The notes below the pieces were generated by a model, which was given only the letters and a program-made list of their open reading frames with translations, searched no databases and had not been told where the DNA came from. A program made the position numbers and the translations under genes. A stretch of DNA of 46,670 bases from Gracilibacillus sp. (GTDB taxonomy: Bacteria > Bacillota > Bacilli > Bacillales > Amphibacillaceae): positions 1 through 46,670 of the forward strand of contig JAJUGF010000001.1 of NCBI GenBank assembly GCA_029268495.1, read 5' to 3'. Shown here in pieces: positions 7,399-15,583 of the stretch (positions are counted from its first letter, which is position 1; each line of letters opens with the position of its first letter).

Positions 7399-7620
7399 AT
7401 GGTGAAACAACAAATCAATGATCAAGCATCCATTCTCCGTGATTTAGTCAAAAAGAAAAATTCACAATCAGAGGATATGTTACAATTACCTCCACGATCG
7501 TCCGTGCATAAAAAAGTACAACGCAAACAAAGAAAAAAAATACAACTTGTTAGTATTTTATTATTTTCGTTTATTATGTTAATTATTACATTAATTGTTG
7601 TGGCATTTCAGATGCAATAG
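7399..7620 (+). CDS. Small single-pass membrane protein, possibly a YpbE remnant
   Basis: A 73-residue protein I cannot assign to a characterised family. It has a hydrophilic, Lys/Gln-rich N-terminal part, a strongly basic patch (KKVQRKQRKKIQ), and one transmembrane helix at the C-terminus (LVSILLFSFIMLIITLIVVAF). By the positive-inside rule the N-terminus should be cytoplasmic. It starts 21 bases after recS with TAGGGGGAA as ribosome-binding site, so it is the last gene of the ypbB-recS operon. In B. subtilis a LysM protein, YpbE, with a similar basic-then-membrane N-terminus lies nearby; this could be its counterpart without the LysM domain, but that is a weak inference. Confidence 0.6.
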   Translation: MVKQQINDQASILRDLVKKKNSQSEDMLQLPPRSSVHKKVQRKQRKKIQLVSILLFSFIMLIITLIVVAFQMQ

Positions 7621-7632
7621 GTCGAATTATAT

Positions 7633-7676
7633 ATAGACATCTATTCAAACATTACTTGCAAGAATTAGATGTCTAT
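7633..7676. terminator. Inverted repeat between converging operons
   Basis: ATAGACATCT (7633-7642) pairs with AGATGTCTAT (7667-7676). It lies between the recS operon and the oppositely oriented cotJ operon, so it can serve both. T-runs are short. Confidence 0.5.
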
Positions 7677-7734
7677 TTGTGACAATATTTTTAGGTGTAT
7701 GGTAATTTGCTTACGATCCTGTGTTTTTATGAAT

Positions 7735-8304
7735 TTAAAATACTTTCTTCCTGTCTCGTTCTTCTTTTAATATTTCTACTGCTTCATGGAAACGTTGAGC
7801 ATGAACAATCTCTCTTTCTCTAAGAAACTTTAAAGATTCATTCAAGAATGGATCATCAGATAAATCGATAATCCATTGATAGGTTGCTCGAGCTTTTTCT
7901 TCTGCTGCGATATCTTCATACAGATCTGCGATTGGATCGCCCTTGGCTTGAATATAGGTTGCTGTCCACGGAGAGCCAGCAGCATTTTGATAATACAATG
8001 CTTGATCATGATTGACATAATAATCACCAAGGCCAGCTTGTTGTAATTGTTCTGGTGTTGCATCTTTGGTTAATTTATATATCATTGTTGCAATCATTTC
8101 GAGATGAGCAAATTCTTCTGTACCAATATCATTTAAAAGGCCGACTACTTTATCGGGTATCGTATAGCGTTGATTTAAATACCGTAGTGCAGCAGAGAGT
8201 TCTCCATCCGCTCCACCGTATTGTTCAATTAGATATTTTGCTAGACGCGGATTACATTGACTCACTTTCACGGGATATTGTAATTTCTTCTCATATAGCC
8301 ACAT
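7735..8304 (-). CDS. cotJC: Spore coat protein CotJC (manganese catalase family)
   Basis: A 189-residue protein of the Mn-catalase/CotJC family. The ferritin-like helical bundle carries repeated metal-ligand patterns: EFAHLEMIATMIYKL, YEDIAAEEKARATYQWI and EREIVHAQRFHEAV. The usual N-terminal MWLYEKKLQYPVKV is present. CotJC is a component of the inner spore coat, assembled with CotJA. It is the last gene of a minus-strand cotJA-cotJB-cotJC operon; its ATG is 15 bases after the cotJB stop, with GGGAGG as ribosome-binding site. Catalase activity is a family property, not shown by sequence alone. Confidence 0.94.
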   Translation of the reverse strand: MWLYEKKLQYPVKVSQCNPRLAKYLIEQYGGADGELSAALRYLNQRYTIPDKVVGLLNDIGTEEFAHLEMIATMIYKLTKDATPEQLQQAGLGDYYVNHDQALYYQNAAGSPWTATYIQAKGDPIADLYEDIAAEEKARATYQWIIDLSDDPFLNESLKFLREREIVHAQRFHEAVEILKEERDRKKVF

Positions 8305-8319
8305 GTGTGCATCCTCCCT

Positions 8320-8577
8320 TTATACTTGCCATGGCCATGGAGCATCTTTCCAATTCCATGGATAACTTGAAAAGCTCCCTCCAAACTGTAACAAAGGTCC
8401 AAATTGACTTTCAAATTGCGCTTTCAATTGTTTACTCTCATATGCGAGTTGATTAAATTGCTTAACTGCTTCTAAATCATCAGGATGCGTATCGAGATAT
8501 AATGTTAGGTCAACTAAAACAAAATCGACTTGTTGAATTTTTTCTAATAATTGATAATAACTTTCTGGTAACTCCAT
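8320..8577 (-). CDS. cotJB: Spore coat protein CotJB
   Basis: An 85-residue CotJB-family protein: a helical N-terminal part ([27 protein letters not shown]), a middle helix, and the typical tryptophan/proline-rich end ([14 protein letters not shown]). It starts at ATG 8577, one base after the cotJA stop; the GAGGAGGGT ribosome-binding site lies within the end of cotJA. The longer open frame upstream overlaps cotJA and is not used. Confidence 0.92.
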   Translation of the reverse strand: MELPESYYQLLEKIQQVDFVLVDLTLYLDTHPDDLEAVKQFNQLAYESKQLKAQFESQFGPLLQFGGSFSSYPWNWKDAPWPWQV

Positions 8578-8578
8578 T

Positions 8579-8794
8579 CTAACCCTCCTCTCTCTTAGGT
8601 GGATATGGATCATACAGGCATTTCCATAATGTTCCTCGATAAAGGGCTTCTTCAATTGGAAATTGAGCAGTGTTCATTGGCTGAAAGCGAATATATAAAT
8701 TTGGTGGTGTGGAATAATATTTGATTCGTTTAGGTGGACATGGATCAAATGGACTTACATATGGGTGATAGTATTTAATACTAGTTTGTTCCAA
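8579..8794 (-). CDS. cotJA: Spore coat associated protein CotJA
   Basis: A 71-residue proline- and tyrosine-rich CotJA-family protein ([47 protein letters not shown]). It is first in the cotJABC operon; CotJA and CotJC interact in the inner coat. The start is taken as TTG 8794, ten bases after AAAGGAG; an in-frame TTG at 8803 is only one base from that ribosome-binding site and is unlikely. Expression in the mother cell under SigE is known for B. subtilis; a SigE-like -10 lies upstream here. Confidence 0.88.
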   Translation of the reverse strand: MEQTSIKYYHPYVSPFDPCPPKRIKYYSTPPNLYIRFQPMNTAQFPIEEALYRGTLWKCLYDPYPPKREEG

Positions 8795-8830
8795 AATAAT
8801 CAAACTCCTTTCATGATGACATACTATTGC

Positions 8831-8861
8831 AATATATGTGAATAGGTGATTGTCCCATGAA
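8831..8861 (-). promoter_or_regulatory. Possible SigE promoter of cotJABC
   Basis: On the minus strand CATATATT (8838-8831) fits the SigE -10 pattern. Fifteen bases upstream is TTCATGGG (8861-8854), a weak -35. cotJ is SigE-controlled in B. subtilis. Confidence 0.35.
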
Positions 8862-8909
8862 TAAAGAATGAAAAATTGTATTTTAGATTTGTTTTACCCG
8901 TTCCATCAT

Positions 8910-8938
8910 TTCACATTCTATTTGATTAGTAGTATAAT
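8910..8938 (+). promoter_or_regulatory. Near-consensus SigA promoter of the GDH-family gene
   Basis: TTCACA (8910-8915), 17 bases, TATAAT (8933-8938): eleven of twelve consensus bases. The transcript would carry a leader of about 100 bases before the TTG start at 9048. I see no riboswitch or T-box in that leader. Confidence 0.65.
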
Positions 8939-9047
8939 AAAGGTAGTTTGTCTTGTATGTGTATTCGTCTATTTGATGAATAATTGATGGAGATAGCAAA
9001 GTAATTGTACGGATGACTCAAGAAAGTTAGGTTTAGGAGTGTGACGA

Positions 9048-10283
9048 TTGAATAGTAATTTTGAGCACTTACAAATGATGATGAAAGATGTTTTAACACA
9101 ATTAGGATATCCTAAAGACATGTATGAATTGTTAAAAGAACCATTAAAAGTATTAAAAGTCCGTATCCCAGTGAAAATGGATGATGACACTGTACAGATT
9201 TTTACTGCGTATCGCTCACAACATCATGATGTTTTTGGTATTACACAAGGGAATGTTCATTTTAGGCCAGATTTAACAGAAGAAGAAATTGCAGCATTAT
9301 CTATTTTAAGAAGTGTAAAAGCGAGTAATTTGCAATTGCCGATAGGTGGGAGTAGTGGTGGAATTATTTGTGATCCTAGAAAACTCTCTTATCGAGAATT
9401 AGAGCGATTGAGCAGAGGATACATACGAGCAATTCATCACAACATCGGACCACATATTGATATTCCTTCATCTGATGCTTCATTAGATGCTCAAATCATT
9501 GCATGGATGATGGACGAATATAGTCGCTTGCATTGTGAGGTGGATCCTAATTTTATATCTGGTAAACCGTATATATTAGGTGGATTAAAATATAAAGAAT
9601 CAGCAATTGAACAAGGTATTTTTCATACACTTTGTGCAATGATTGATGAATATCATTTAAATGTGAAAGAGACAAAAGTAATCATTCACGGAAGTGGTGC
9701 TATAGCAAGTTATATAGCTAATAAACTCTATCAAATTGGAGTAAAAGTAATTGGTATTTCAGATCCACAAAAAGCAATATATGATGAAGAAGGCATTAAT
9801 ATACCAGACTTATTTAAACATAAAGATAATTTTGGAATATTCAATTATGATAAAGATAAAAGCATATCATTAGAAGAATTTTGGTTCATCCCTAATGATT
9901 TTGTCGTGTTAACAACAAAGAATGAACAAGTAGATATAGACTTGGCCCAGAAGTTACATACGAGATTTATCTTAGAAACAGTGAATCATACATTAACGAA
10001 GGACGCAATTCAATTATTACACGAAAAAGATGTCATTATGATTCCAGAAGTGTTAACAACAAATGGTGGAATTGTTTATGCATATTTAGAGTGGTTGGAA
10101 TATAAACAAGGAAAAAGATTTTCAGAAAAAGAAATAGAAACATTATTTAATGAAATTATTCAAAATGCATTACAATTAGCAAAAAGAACCTCTGTTAAAT
10201 TTAAAGTCAATATGTATACATCAAGTTATATGATTGGTTTAAAAAATCAAGCAGAAGCTATTCGTTATCGAGGTTGGATTTAA
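9048..10283 (+). CDS. Glutamate dehydrogenase family protein with degraded active site
   Basis: A 411-residue protein with the full fold of hexameric NAD-glutamate dehydrogenases: the N-terminal ELFV dimerisation domain, Rossmann domain (VIIHGSGAIASYIA) and the typical C-terminal RYRGWI. By position (before ypdA, prsW and sleB) it is the gudB orthologue. However, residues essential in GDH are changed: the substrate lysine of TKGGIRF is Gln67, the catalytic lysine of GGGKGG is Ser103 (GGSSGG), and the substrate serine of GGVxxSY is Ala345. The middle lysine (Lys91) and catalytic Asp143 remain. The frame is intact and the promoter strong, so this looks like an expressed pseudoenzyme, perhaps regulatory, not a working GDH. 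The TTG start has AGGAG 8 bases upstream. Confidence 0.85.
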   Translation: MNSNFEHLQMMMKDVLTQLGYPKDMYELLKEPLKVLKVRIPVKMDDDTVQIFTAYRSQHHDVFGITQGNVHFRPDLTEEEIAALSILRSVKASNLQLPIGGSSGGIICDPRKLSYRELERLSRGYIRAIHHNIGPHIDIPSSDASLDAQIIAWMMDEYSRLHCEVDPNFISGKPYILGGLKYKESAIEQGIFHTLCAMIDEYHLNVKETKVIIHGSGAIASYIANKLYQIGVKVIGISDPQKAIYDEEGINIPDLFKHKDNFGIFNYDKDKSISLEEFWFIPNDFVVLTTKNEQVDIDLAQKLHTRFILETVNHTLTKDAIQLLHEKDVIMIPEVLTTNGGIVYAYLEWLEYKQGKRFSEKEIETLFNEIIQNALQLAKRTSVKFKVNMYTSSYMIGLKNQAEAIRYRGWI

Positions 10284-10300
10284 AAAAAGGAGTGTCTATA

Positions 10301-11293
10301 GTGCAACAAGAACAAGTTATTATCATTGGTGCTGGTCCTTGTGGGATGTCAGCGGCTATCGAATTACAAAATATTGGTGTTAATCCATTAATTATAGAAA
10401 AAGGTAATATTGTAGATTCCATCTATCGCTATCCAACTCACCAAACATTTTTCAGTTCTAGTGAGAAATTAGAGATAGGAGATGTAGCATTTGTGACAGA
10501 AAAGCCTAAACCAGTCAGAATTCAAGCATTATCTTATTACAGAACTGTAGCAAAACGCAAACAATTAAGAATCAATAATTTTGAAAAAGTTGAAAATGTA
10601 AAGAAACATGACGATATATTCCGCATAGAAACTGTTACAAATCGAAATGAACAGAAGAGCTATCTAGCTACACATGTGGTTATTGCAACTGGTTATTATG
10701 ATCAGCCTAATTATATGCATGTAAAAGGGGAAGAATTGCCGAAAGTTTCTCATTACTTCAAAGAAGCCCATCCATATTACAAAAAAAAAGTTGCAATAAT
10801 TGGTGGGAAAAATTCTGCTGTAGATGCTGCGATAGAACTCGAGAGAGCAGGAGCAGAGGTGACTGTACTGTATAGAGGAAGTGAATATTCCAAAAGTGTA
10901 AAACCATGGATTATCCCTGAATTTATTTCTTTAGTTAACCACAATAAAATTACTCTAGAATTTAATGCACATGTAGATGAAATAAGTGAGCAGTATGTTG
11001 AATATAGTGTAAATGGTGTCAGAAAGAAAATAGAGAATGATTTTGTTTTTGCAATGACAGGTTATCAACCAGATCAAAACTTTTTAAAAGATATTGGGAT
11101 TACTGTTGATATCACAACAGGTAGACCTAATTTTGATCACGAAACAATGGAAACAAATGTAAATAATATTTATATTGCTGGTGTGATTGCTGCGGGATAT
11201 GATAATAATGAAATTTTTATCGAAAATGGAAGATTCCATGGAGGTCTCATCGCATCTTCGATAAAAAATAAACGTAATCAAATTAATCAGTAA
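10301..11293 (+). CDS. ypdA: Bacillithiol disulfide reductase YpdA (thioredoxin reductase-like)
   Basis: A 330-residue FAD/NADPH oxidoreductase. The FAD-binding motif IIIGAGPCGMSAA holds the single active-site cysteine typical of YpdA; the CxxC of thioredoxin reductase is absent. An NADPH-binding motif (IIGGKNSAVDAAIEL) lies about residues 165-180. YpdA recycles oxidised bacillithiol (BSSB) with NADPH. The GTG start at 10301 has AAAAAAGGAG upstream; the in-frame ATG at 10274 lies inside the preceding gene. It follows the GDH-like gene by 17 bases (one operon) and overlaps the convergent ansA by 11 bases. bshA, at the right end of the window, makes the cofactor. Confidence 0.9.
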   Translation: MQQEQVIIIGAGPCGMSAAIELQNIGVNPLIIEKGNIVDSIYRYPTHQTFFSSSEKLEIGDVAFVTEKPKPVRIQALSYYRTVAKRKQLRINNFEKVENVKKHDDIFRIETVTNRNEQKSYLATHVVIATGYYDQPNYMHVKGEELPKVSHYFKEAHPYYKKKVAIIGGKNSAVDAAIELERAGAEVTVLYRGSEYSKSVKPWIIPEFISLVNHNKITLEFNAHVDEISEQYVEYSVNGVRKKIENDFVFAMTGYQPDQNFLKDIGITVDITTGRPNFDHETMETNVNNIYIAGVIAAGYDNNEIFIENGRFHGGLIASSIKNKRNQINQ

Positions 11294-12248
11294 ACGAGTC
11301 TATAATTTCTTTTTTTGTTGAATGGTTCTCTAATAACAATAGTAATTTCAGTCTTGCTTTCGGTCCATTAATTTGGTTTGCAAAAATAACACCAATTGAC
11401 TCTAAGGATTTCCCACCACCGTCATAGCCATATACTGGCTGTACCATACCATTGTAACAACGTGAAACAATAACAATTACTAAGCCTTTCTCGATAAGTT
11501 TACTCAAAATAGGTAGTATTGTTGGTGGGAGATTCCCTTGACCAAGCGCTTCTATAACAACACCGTTTACTTTATTTGTATCAATAGATTCAAACATTTC
11601 AATTGGCATTCCTGAAAATGCTTTAAACATGTAGACAGATTTTGAAATGGTATCAATCGGCAATTTATTGTCTGAATACATATTTTTATGATAAAAAACA
11701 ACTTTTTTATGATGAATGAGTCCTATCGGGCCGAATGGAGGACTTTTGAATGTTGCCACATTACTTGTAGAAGTTTTGGTTACATATCTTGCAGAATGAA
11801 TTTCATCATTCATTACGACTAAGACTCCATAATGACTCGCTTCCTTAGTTAGTGCAACACGTATCGCTGAATAAAAATTGTAAAGTGCATCTGTTCCAAT
11901 TTCATTACTTGGTCGCATTGCTCCTGTCATAACGATAGGAATATGACTTTTGATTGTTAACTCTAAAAAATATGCTGTTTCTTCTAGCGTATCTGTTCCG
12001 TGTGTAATGACAATACCTTCAATTGCATGAGAATCATGTAATCTACTCTGTACATAGTTTGCAAGTTTCACCATATGAAGTGGTGTAATATGCGGTGAAG
12101 GTAAAGAGAACAGTTCTACTTCTTCCATAGGTATTTCAAAATCATCTCTCATTGTAGTTAAGGGATGTTCAGAGGATATTTGAATACCAGTTTGGCTCTG
12201 TTCCATTGAAATCGTTCCACCTGTATGTATAATTAATAATTTTTTCAT
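11283..12248 (-). CDS. ansA: Type I L-asparaginase AnsA
   Basis: A 321-residue cytoplasmic asparaginase hydrolysing L-asparagine to aspartate and ammonia. The first catalytic-threonine motif is IIHTGGTISM near the N-terminus; the second is ITHGTDTLEETAYF. The catalytic lysine lies in MTGAMRPSNEIG-type context followed by VVMNDEIHSAR. There is no signal peptide, so it is an intracellular type. It is the only minus-strand gene between ypdA and prsW, and its 3' end overlaps ypdA tail-to-tail by 11 bases. ATG at 12248 is preceded by AAAGGGG on the minus strand. Confidence 0.93.
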   Translation of the reverse strand: MKKLLIIHTGGTISMEQSQTGIQISSEHPLTTMRDDFEIPMEEVELFSLPSPHITPLHMVKLANYVQSRLHDSHAIEGIVITHGTDTLEETAYFLELTIKSHIPIVMTGAMRPSNEIGTDALYNFYSAIRVALTKEASHYGVLVVMNDEIHSARYVTKTSTSNVATFKSPPFGPIGLIHHKKVVFYHKNMYSDNKLPIDTISKSVYMFKAFSGMPIEMFESIDTNKVNGVVIEALGQGNLPPTILPILSKLIEKGLVIVIVSRCYNGMVQPVYGYDGGGKSLESIGVIFANQINGPKARLKLLLLLENHSTKKEIIDSFTD

Positions 12249-12291
12249 CTAATACCCCTTTTTATTTATTGATTTGAAAGTAGGTGCGTAG

Positions 12292-12951
12292 TTGATTACA
12301 TTAATATCAGCAGGTTTAGCACCTGCCTTTGCTTTACTCTCATTTTTCTATTTGCGTGATGAATATGAATTAGAACCGATATTTGCAATTTTTAGAACTT
12401 TTATTTATGGTGCACTCTTAGTTTTTCCAATTATGTTTATTCAATTTGCCTTTACAGAAGAAAATATCTTACAATCCGATTTTTTAAAAAGCTATATCAT
12501 TTATGGTACTTTTGAAGAATTTTTCAAATGGTTTATTTTTCTATTTACCACATATAAATATTCAAAGTTTTCTAATGTATATGATGGTATTGTCTATGGT
12601 GTGTCCATTAGCTTAGGATTTGCGACAGTTGAGAATTTATTGTATCTATTTGCACATGGAATTGAATACGCGATAACTAGAGCGTTGTTTCCTGTTTCCT
12701 CACATGCTATATTTGGAGTGATAATGGGATACTACATGGGGCGCGCTAAATTCAAGAGCAAAAAGTCAGGATACCATCTATTTATTGCTTTAATCATACC
12801 AGTTTTTTTACATGGAACGTATGATTTTATTCTAGTAACAGTAACACGTTCATGGGTTTATTGGCTAATCCCGTTTATGACTATTTTATGGTTATATGGG
12901 TTAAGAAAAGTAAAAAAGGCAAATGAGTATACAAAATTATATACGATATAA
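12292..12951 (+). CDS. prsW: Membrane protease PrsW (site-1 protease of anti-sigma factors)
   Basis: A 219-residue polytopic membrane protein of the PrsW family (CPBP-like glutamic-type proteases) with about seven hydrophobic helices. The conserved motifs are present: YGTFEEFFKWFIF (EExxK), YGVSISLGFATVENLLYLF (E of the second motif), SSHAIFGVIMGYYMG, and FLHGTYDF. In B. subtilis PrsW makes the first cut in RsiW to release SigW under envelope stress. No SigW or RsiW gene is in this window. The TTG start is preceded by AAAGTAGGTG. It lies between ansA and sleB as ypdC/prsW does in Bacillus. Confidence 0.92.
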   Translation: MITLISAGLAPAFALLSFFYLRDEYELEPIFAIFRTFIYGALLVFPIMFIQFAFTEENILQSDFLKSYIIYGTFEEFFKWFIFLFTTYKYSKFSNVYDGIVYGVSISLGFATVENLLYLFAHGIEYAITRALFPVSSHAIFGVIMGYYMGRAKFKSKKSGYHLFIALIIPVFLHGTYDFILVTVTRSWVYWLIPFMTILWLYGLRKVKKANEYTKLYTI

Positions 12952-13047
12952 TCATGATTTGTCTAATAATCAAGCATCATAATACGTAGAATGAGAAAAA
13001 GAGTATAAAACAGGTGTATTCTACATGAATGAAATCATATTCTTAAG

Positions 13048-13089
13048 AAAGAAAGTATTTGCTTCAATTGAGGTGAATACTTTCTTTTT
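13048..13089 (+). terminator. Terminator after prsW
   Basis: A 12-bp repeat AAAGAAAGTATT (13048-13059) / AATACTTTCTTT (13076-13087), with T-run overlap, lies 97 bases downstream of the prsW stop. Confidence 0.75.
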
Positions 13090-13110
13090 ATGGTTAATTT
13101 TATAATTCAT

Positions 13111-13140
13111 GCATATTTTGATGAGAAATAATAAATGCTA
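13111..13140 (+). promoter_or_regulatory. Candidate SigG promoter of sleB-ypeB
   Basis: GCATA (13111-13115), 18 bases, AATGCTA (13134-13140) fit the forespore SigG pattern (GHATR, 18 bases, CATnHTA) with one mismatch. sleB is a SigG gene in B. subtilis. Confidence 0.48.
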
Positions 13141-13224
13141 CTTAGTAAATTAATGTAATTATCCCATAAACCCAGATAGAAGTATGGACATAATGTAATG
13201 AACAAATATTAGGAGGCATTTAAG

Positions 13225-14124
13225 ATGAAACAGCTTAAACTAATGATAATATTAGTAACTTGTTTACCATTGTTTCTTGTATATGTGCAACCATCTGAAG
13301 TAAAAGGATTTACTAGCCAGGTAATTCAGCATGGTGCAACAGGAAATGATGTAATTGAATTACAAGCGAGGCTTCAATATTTAGGTTTTTATAATGGAAA
13401 TATTGATGGAGTCTTTGGGTGGGGAACATACTGGGCTTTGAGAAATTTTCAATATGAATTTGGATTAGATATTGATGGATTAGCAGGAGAAGAAACAAAA
13501 GCCAAACTAACAAAAGCAAGTAATTATGATAAAAATTATGTAATAGAACAAATTGAAAAAGGGAAGGATTTTACACATTATGGTGGAGTAGATAAGAATA
13601 AACAAACAGAGCCGTCAAAAAATAATAAAAAACCGAACAATCAAAACAATACATCAGCTAATGAAAATAATAACAATAATTCAGCAAATCAAGACCAAAA
13701 TAAAAATACAGATTCAACAACGAATGAAAAAGATATGGAACCAACGGCTGTTAATGTACCACAAGGATTCTCTCAAAATGACATTACTTTAATGGCCAAT
13801 GCTGTTCATGGAGAAGCGCGTGGAGAACCTTATGAAGGGCAAGTAGCAGTCGCAGCAGTTATTTTAAACAGGGTAGAGAGTCCGACTTTTCCTAATACCG
13901 TGTCTGGAGTCATTTTTGAACCAAGGGCCTTTACTGCAGTAAGTGACGGACAAATATGGTTAACACCAAATGATTCTGCTAGAAGAGCCGTGCTTGATGC
14001 AATAAATGGTTGGGATCCTACAGGAGAAGCTATTTATTATTTTAATCCAAATACTGCTACATCAAGTTGGATTTGGTCTAGACCACAAATAAAACAGATA
14101 GGTAAACATATTTTTTGTATGTAA
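13225..14124 (+). CDS. sleB: Spore cortex-lytic enzyme SleB
   Basis: A 299-residue secreted spore germination hydrolase. A signal peptide covers the first 28 or so residues. A peptidoglycan-binding domain follows (about 34-93: GATGNDVIELQARLQYLGFY, FQYEFGLDIDGLAGEET). Next is a long Asn/Lys-rich linker (about 115-170), then the SleB/hydrolase_2 catalytic domain (about 185-299) with VHGEARGEPYEGQVAVAAV and its catalytic Glu in GEARGE. It is a lytic transglycosylase that cuts cortex muramic-lactam peptidoglycan during germination. It is followed 15 bases later by ypeB, its essential partner. The low-complexity linker is longer than I would expect for the family. Confidence 0.95.
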   Translation: MKQLKLMIILVTCLPLFLVYVQPSEVKGFTSQVIQHGATGNDVIELQARLQYLGFYNGNIDGVFGWGTYWALRNFQYEFGLDIDGLAGEETKAKLTKASNYDKNYVIEQIEKGKDFTHYGGVDKNKQTEPSKNNKKPNNQNNTSANENNNNNSANQDQNKNTDSTTNEKDMEPTAVNVPQGFSQNDITLMANAVHGEARGEPYEGQVAVAAVILNRVESPTFPNTVSGVIFEPRAFTAVSDGQIWLTPNDSARRAVLDAINGWDPTGEAIYYFNPNTATSSWIWSRPQIKQIGKHIFCM

Positions 14125-14139
14125 TTTGGAGGTGATTAG

Positions 14140-15471
14140 ATGTTTCGTTGGTTATTAATAGGTTTATTGAGCATATCAGTAGTAGGTGTAAGTGTTTGGG
14201 GGTATCAAGAACATCAAGAAAAAAATGCAATTTTGATACAAGCAGAGAATGATTATCAGAGGTCATTTCACGATTTAACTTACTATATTGATTTATTACA
14301 TGATAAGATAGGTTCTACATTAGCAATGAATAGTAAAGAACAAATATCACCACAATTAGCAGAAATATGGCGGATCACATCTTTAGCACATAATGATGTC
14401 GGCCAATTACCATTGACTTTAATTCCTTTTAATAAAACAGAAGAATTTTTGTCAGAGATGGGTGATTTTAGTTATAGAGTAGCAATTCGTGATTTGGAGA
14501 AAAGCCCACTTACAGATGAGGAATTACAATCATTTGAATCATTATACAAAATGTCTAGTCAAATTGAATCAGAATTACGTAAAGTCCAAAATTTAGTGTT
14601 AAATGACAATTTAAGATGGATGGATGTTCAATTAGCCTTAATAAATAATGATGATCAAGCAGATAATACGATTATTGACGGTTTTAAAACAGTTGAAAAA
14701 ACAGTAGAAGGCTATTCTGAAGGAAAATTAAATGCGAGTCTTATGGGAACATCTAGTAAAAAAGATGGATTTCAAATGTTAGGTGATAAAAAAGTTACAG
14801 AAGAACAAGCAGAAAAGAAGTTCAGAGACTTAATGGATTTAGATAAAGATACTGAAGTTTCTATAACTAAAACAGGTGATGGTGCGAATATTCCGACATA
14901 TAGTTTTTCATTTAGCAAAGAAGATTTGTCAGGATATGGAGATATTTCTCAAAATGGTGGTTATCCAATCACCATCATGTTAAATCGAGAAGTAAAAGAT
15001 GCTGAAATCAGTTTGCATGAAGGGATGAACAAAGCAAAAAAATATTTAACGAATTTTCCATTCGATGATTTAGCATTAATAGAGAGTAACCAATATGATA
15101 ATGTTGGTGTGTATCACTTTGTTCCAAGTCAAGATGACGTATGGATTTATCCTGATGCTATTCAAGTGAAAGTAGCATTAGATAACGGAAGTATCCTTGG
15201 TTTTGTAGGGAAAGATTATTATGAGAACCATAAAGAAAGAAAGATACCATCAGATATTATCTCAGTGGAAGATGCAAAATCTAAAGTAAATCCGAAGTTG
15301 AAAATTGAAGATCAACATATGGCTATTATTGAGAACGATTTAGGCGAAGAAGTAATCACACATGTTTTTTTGGGTACATTAAATAACGACACATACAAGA
15401 TATTTATTAATGCAATCAATGAGAGAGAAGAAAGAGTCGAAAAATTAAAACAAGCTGAAACGAAATATTAA
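14140..15471 (+). CDS. ypeB: Germination protein YpeB
   Basis: A 443-residue forespore protein with an N-terminal membrane anchor (WLLIGLLSISVVGVSVWGY), a helical region, and tandem PepSY-like domains in the C-terminal half (for example KVTEEQAEKKFRDLM and SVEDAKSKVNPKLKI). YpeB and SleB need each other for stable presence in the dormant spore. The operon sleB-ypeB is as in B. subtilis and ends at a clear terminator. Confidence 0.94.
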   Translation: MFRWLLIGLLSISVVGVSVWGYQEHQEKNAILIQAENDYQRSFHDLTYYIDLLHDKIGSTLAMNSKEQISPQLAEIWRITSLAHNDVGQLPLTLIPFNKTEEFLSEMGDFSYRVAIRDLEKSPLTDEELQSFESLYKMSSQIESELRKVQNLVLNDNLRWMDVQLALINNDDQADNTIIDGFKTVEKTVEGYSEGKLNASLMGTSSKKDGFQMLGDKKVTEEQAEKKFRDLMDLDKDTEVSITKTGDGANIPTYSFSFSKEDLSGYGDISQNGGYPITIMLNREVKDAEISLHEGMNKAKKYLTNFPFDDLALIESNQYDNVGVYHFVPSQDDVWIYPDAIQVKVALDNGSILGFVGKDYYENHKERKIPSDIISVEDAKSKVNPKLKIEDQHMAIIENDLGEEVITHVFLGTLNNDTYKIFINAINEREERVEKLKQAETKY

Positions 15472-15474
15472 ATG

Positions 15475-15508
15475 GAGAAGGAAAGAATGTCCCTTCTCTC
15501 TTTTTTTT
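15475..15508 (+). terminator. Terminator of sleB-ypeB
   Basis: GAGAAGG (15475-15481) pairs with CCTTCTC (15492-15498), followed by a long T-rich run. Confidence 0.85.
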
Positions 15509-15583
15509 GTGGTAATATAGTAATGGGATTACAATAATCTAATTTCATTTACAAAACAGAGAATTTTTAAAAACAGGAAGAGG

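Noticed and set aside
13600-13740. Asn/Lys-rich coding repeat in sleB as an insertion or CRISPR-like repeat
   Set aside because: It is an in-frame low-complexity linker between two recognised domains, with no regular repeat unit.
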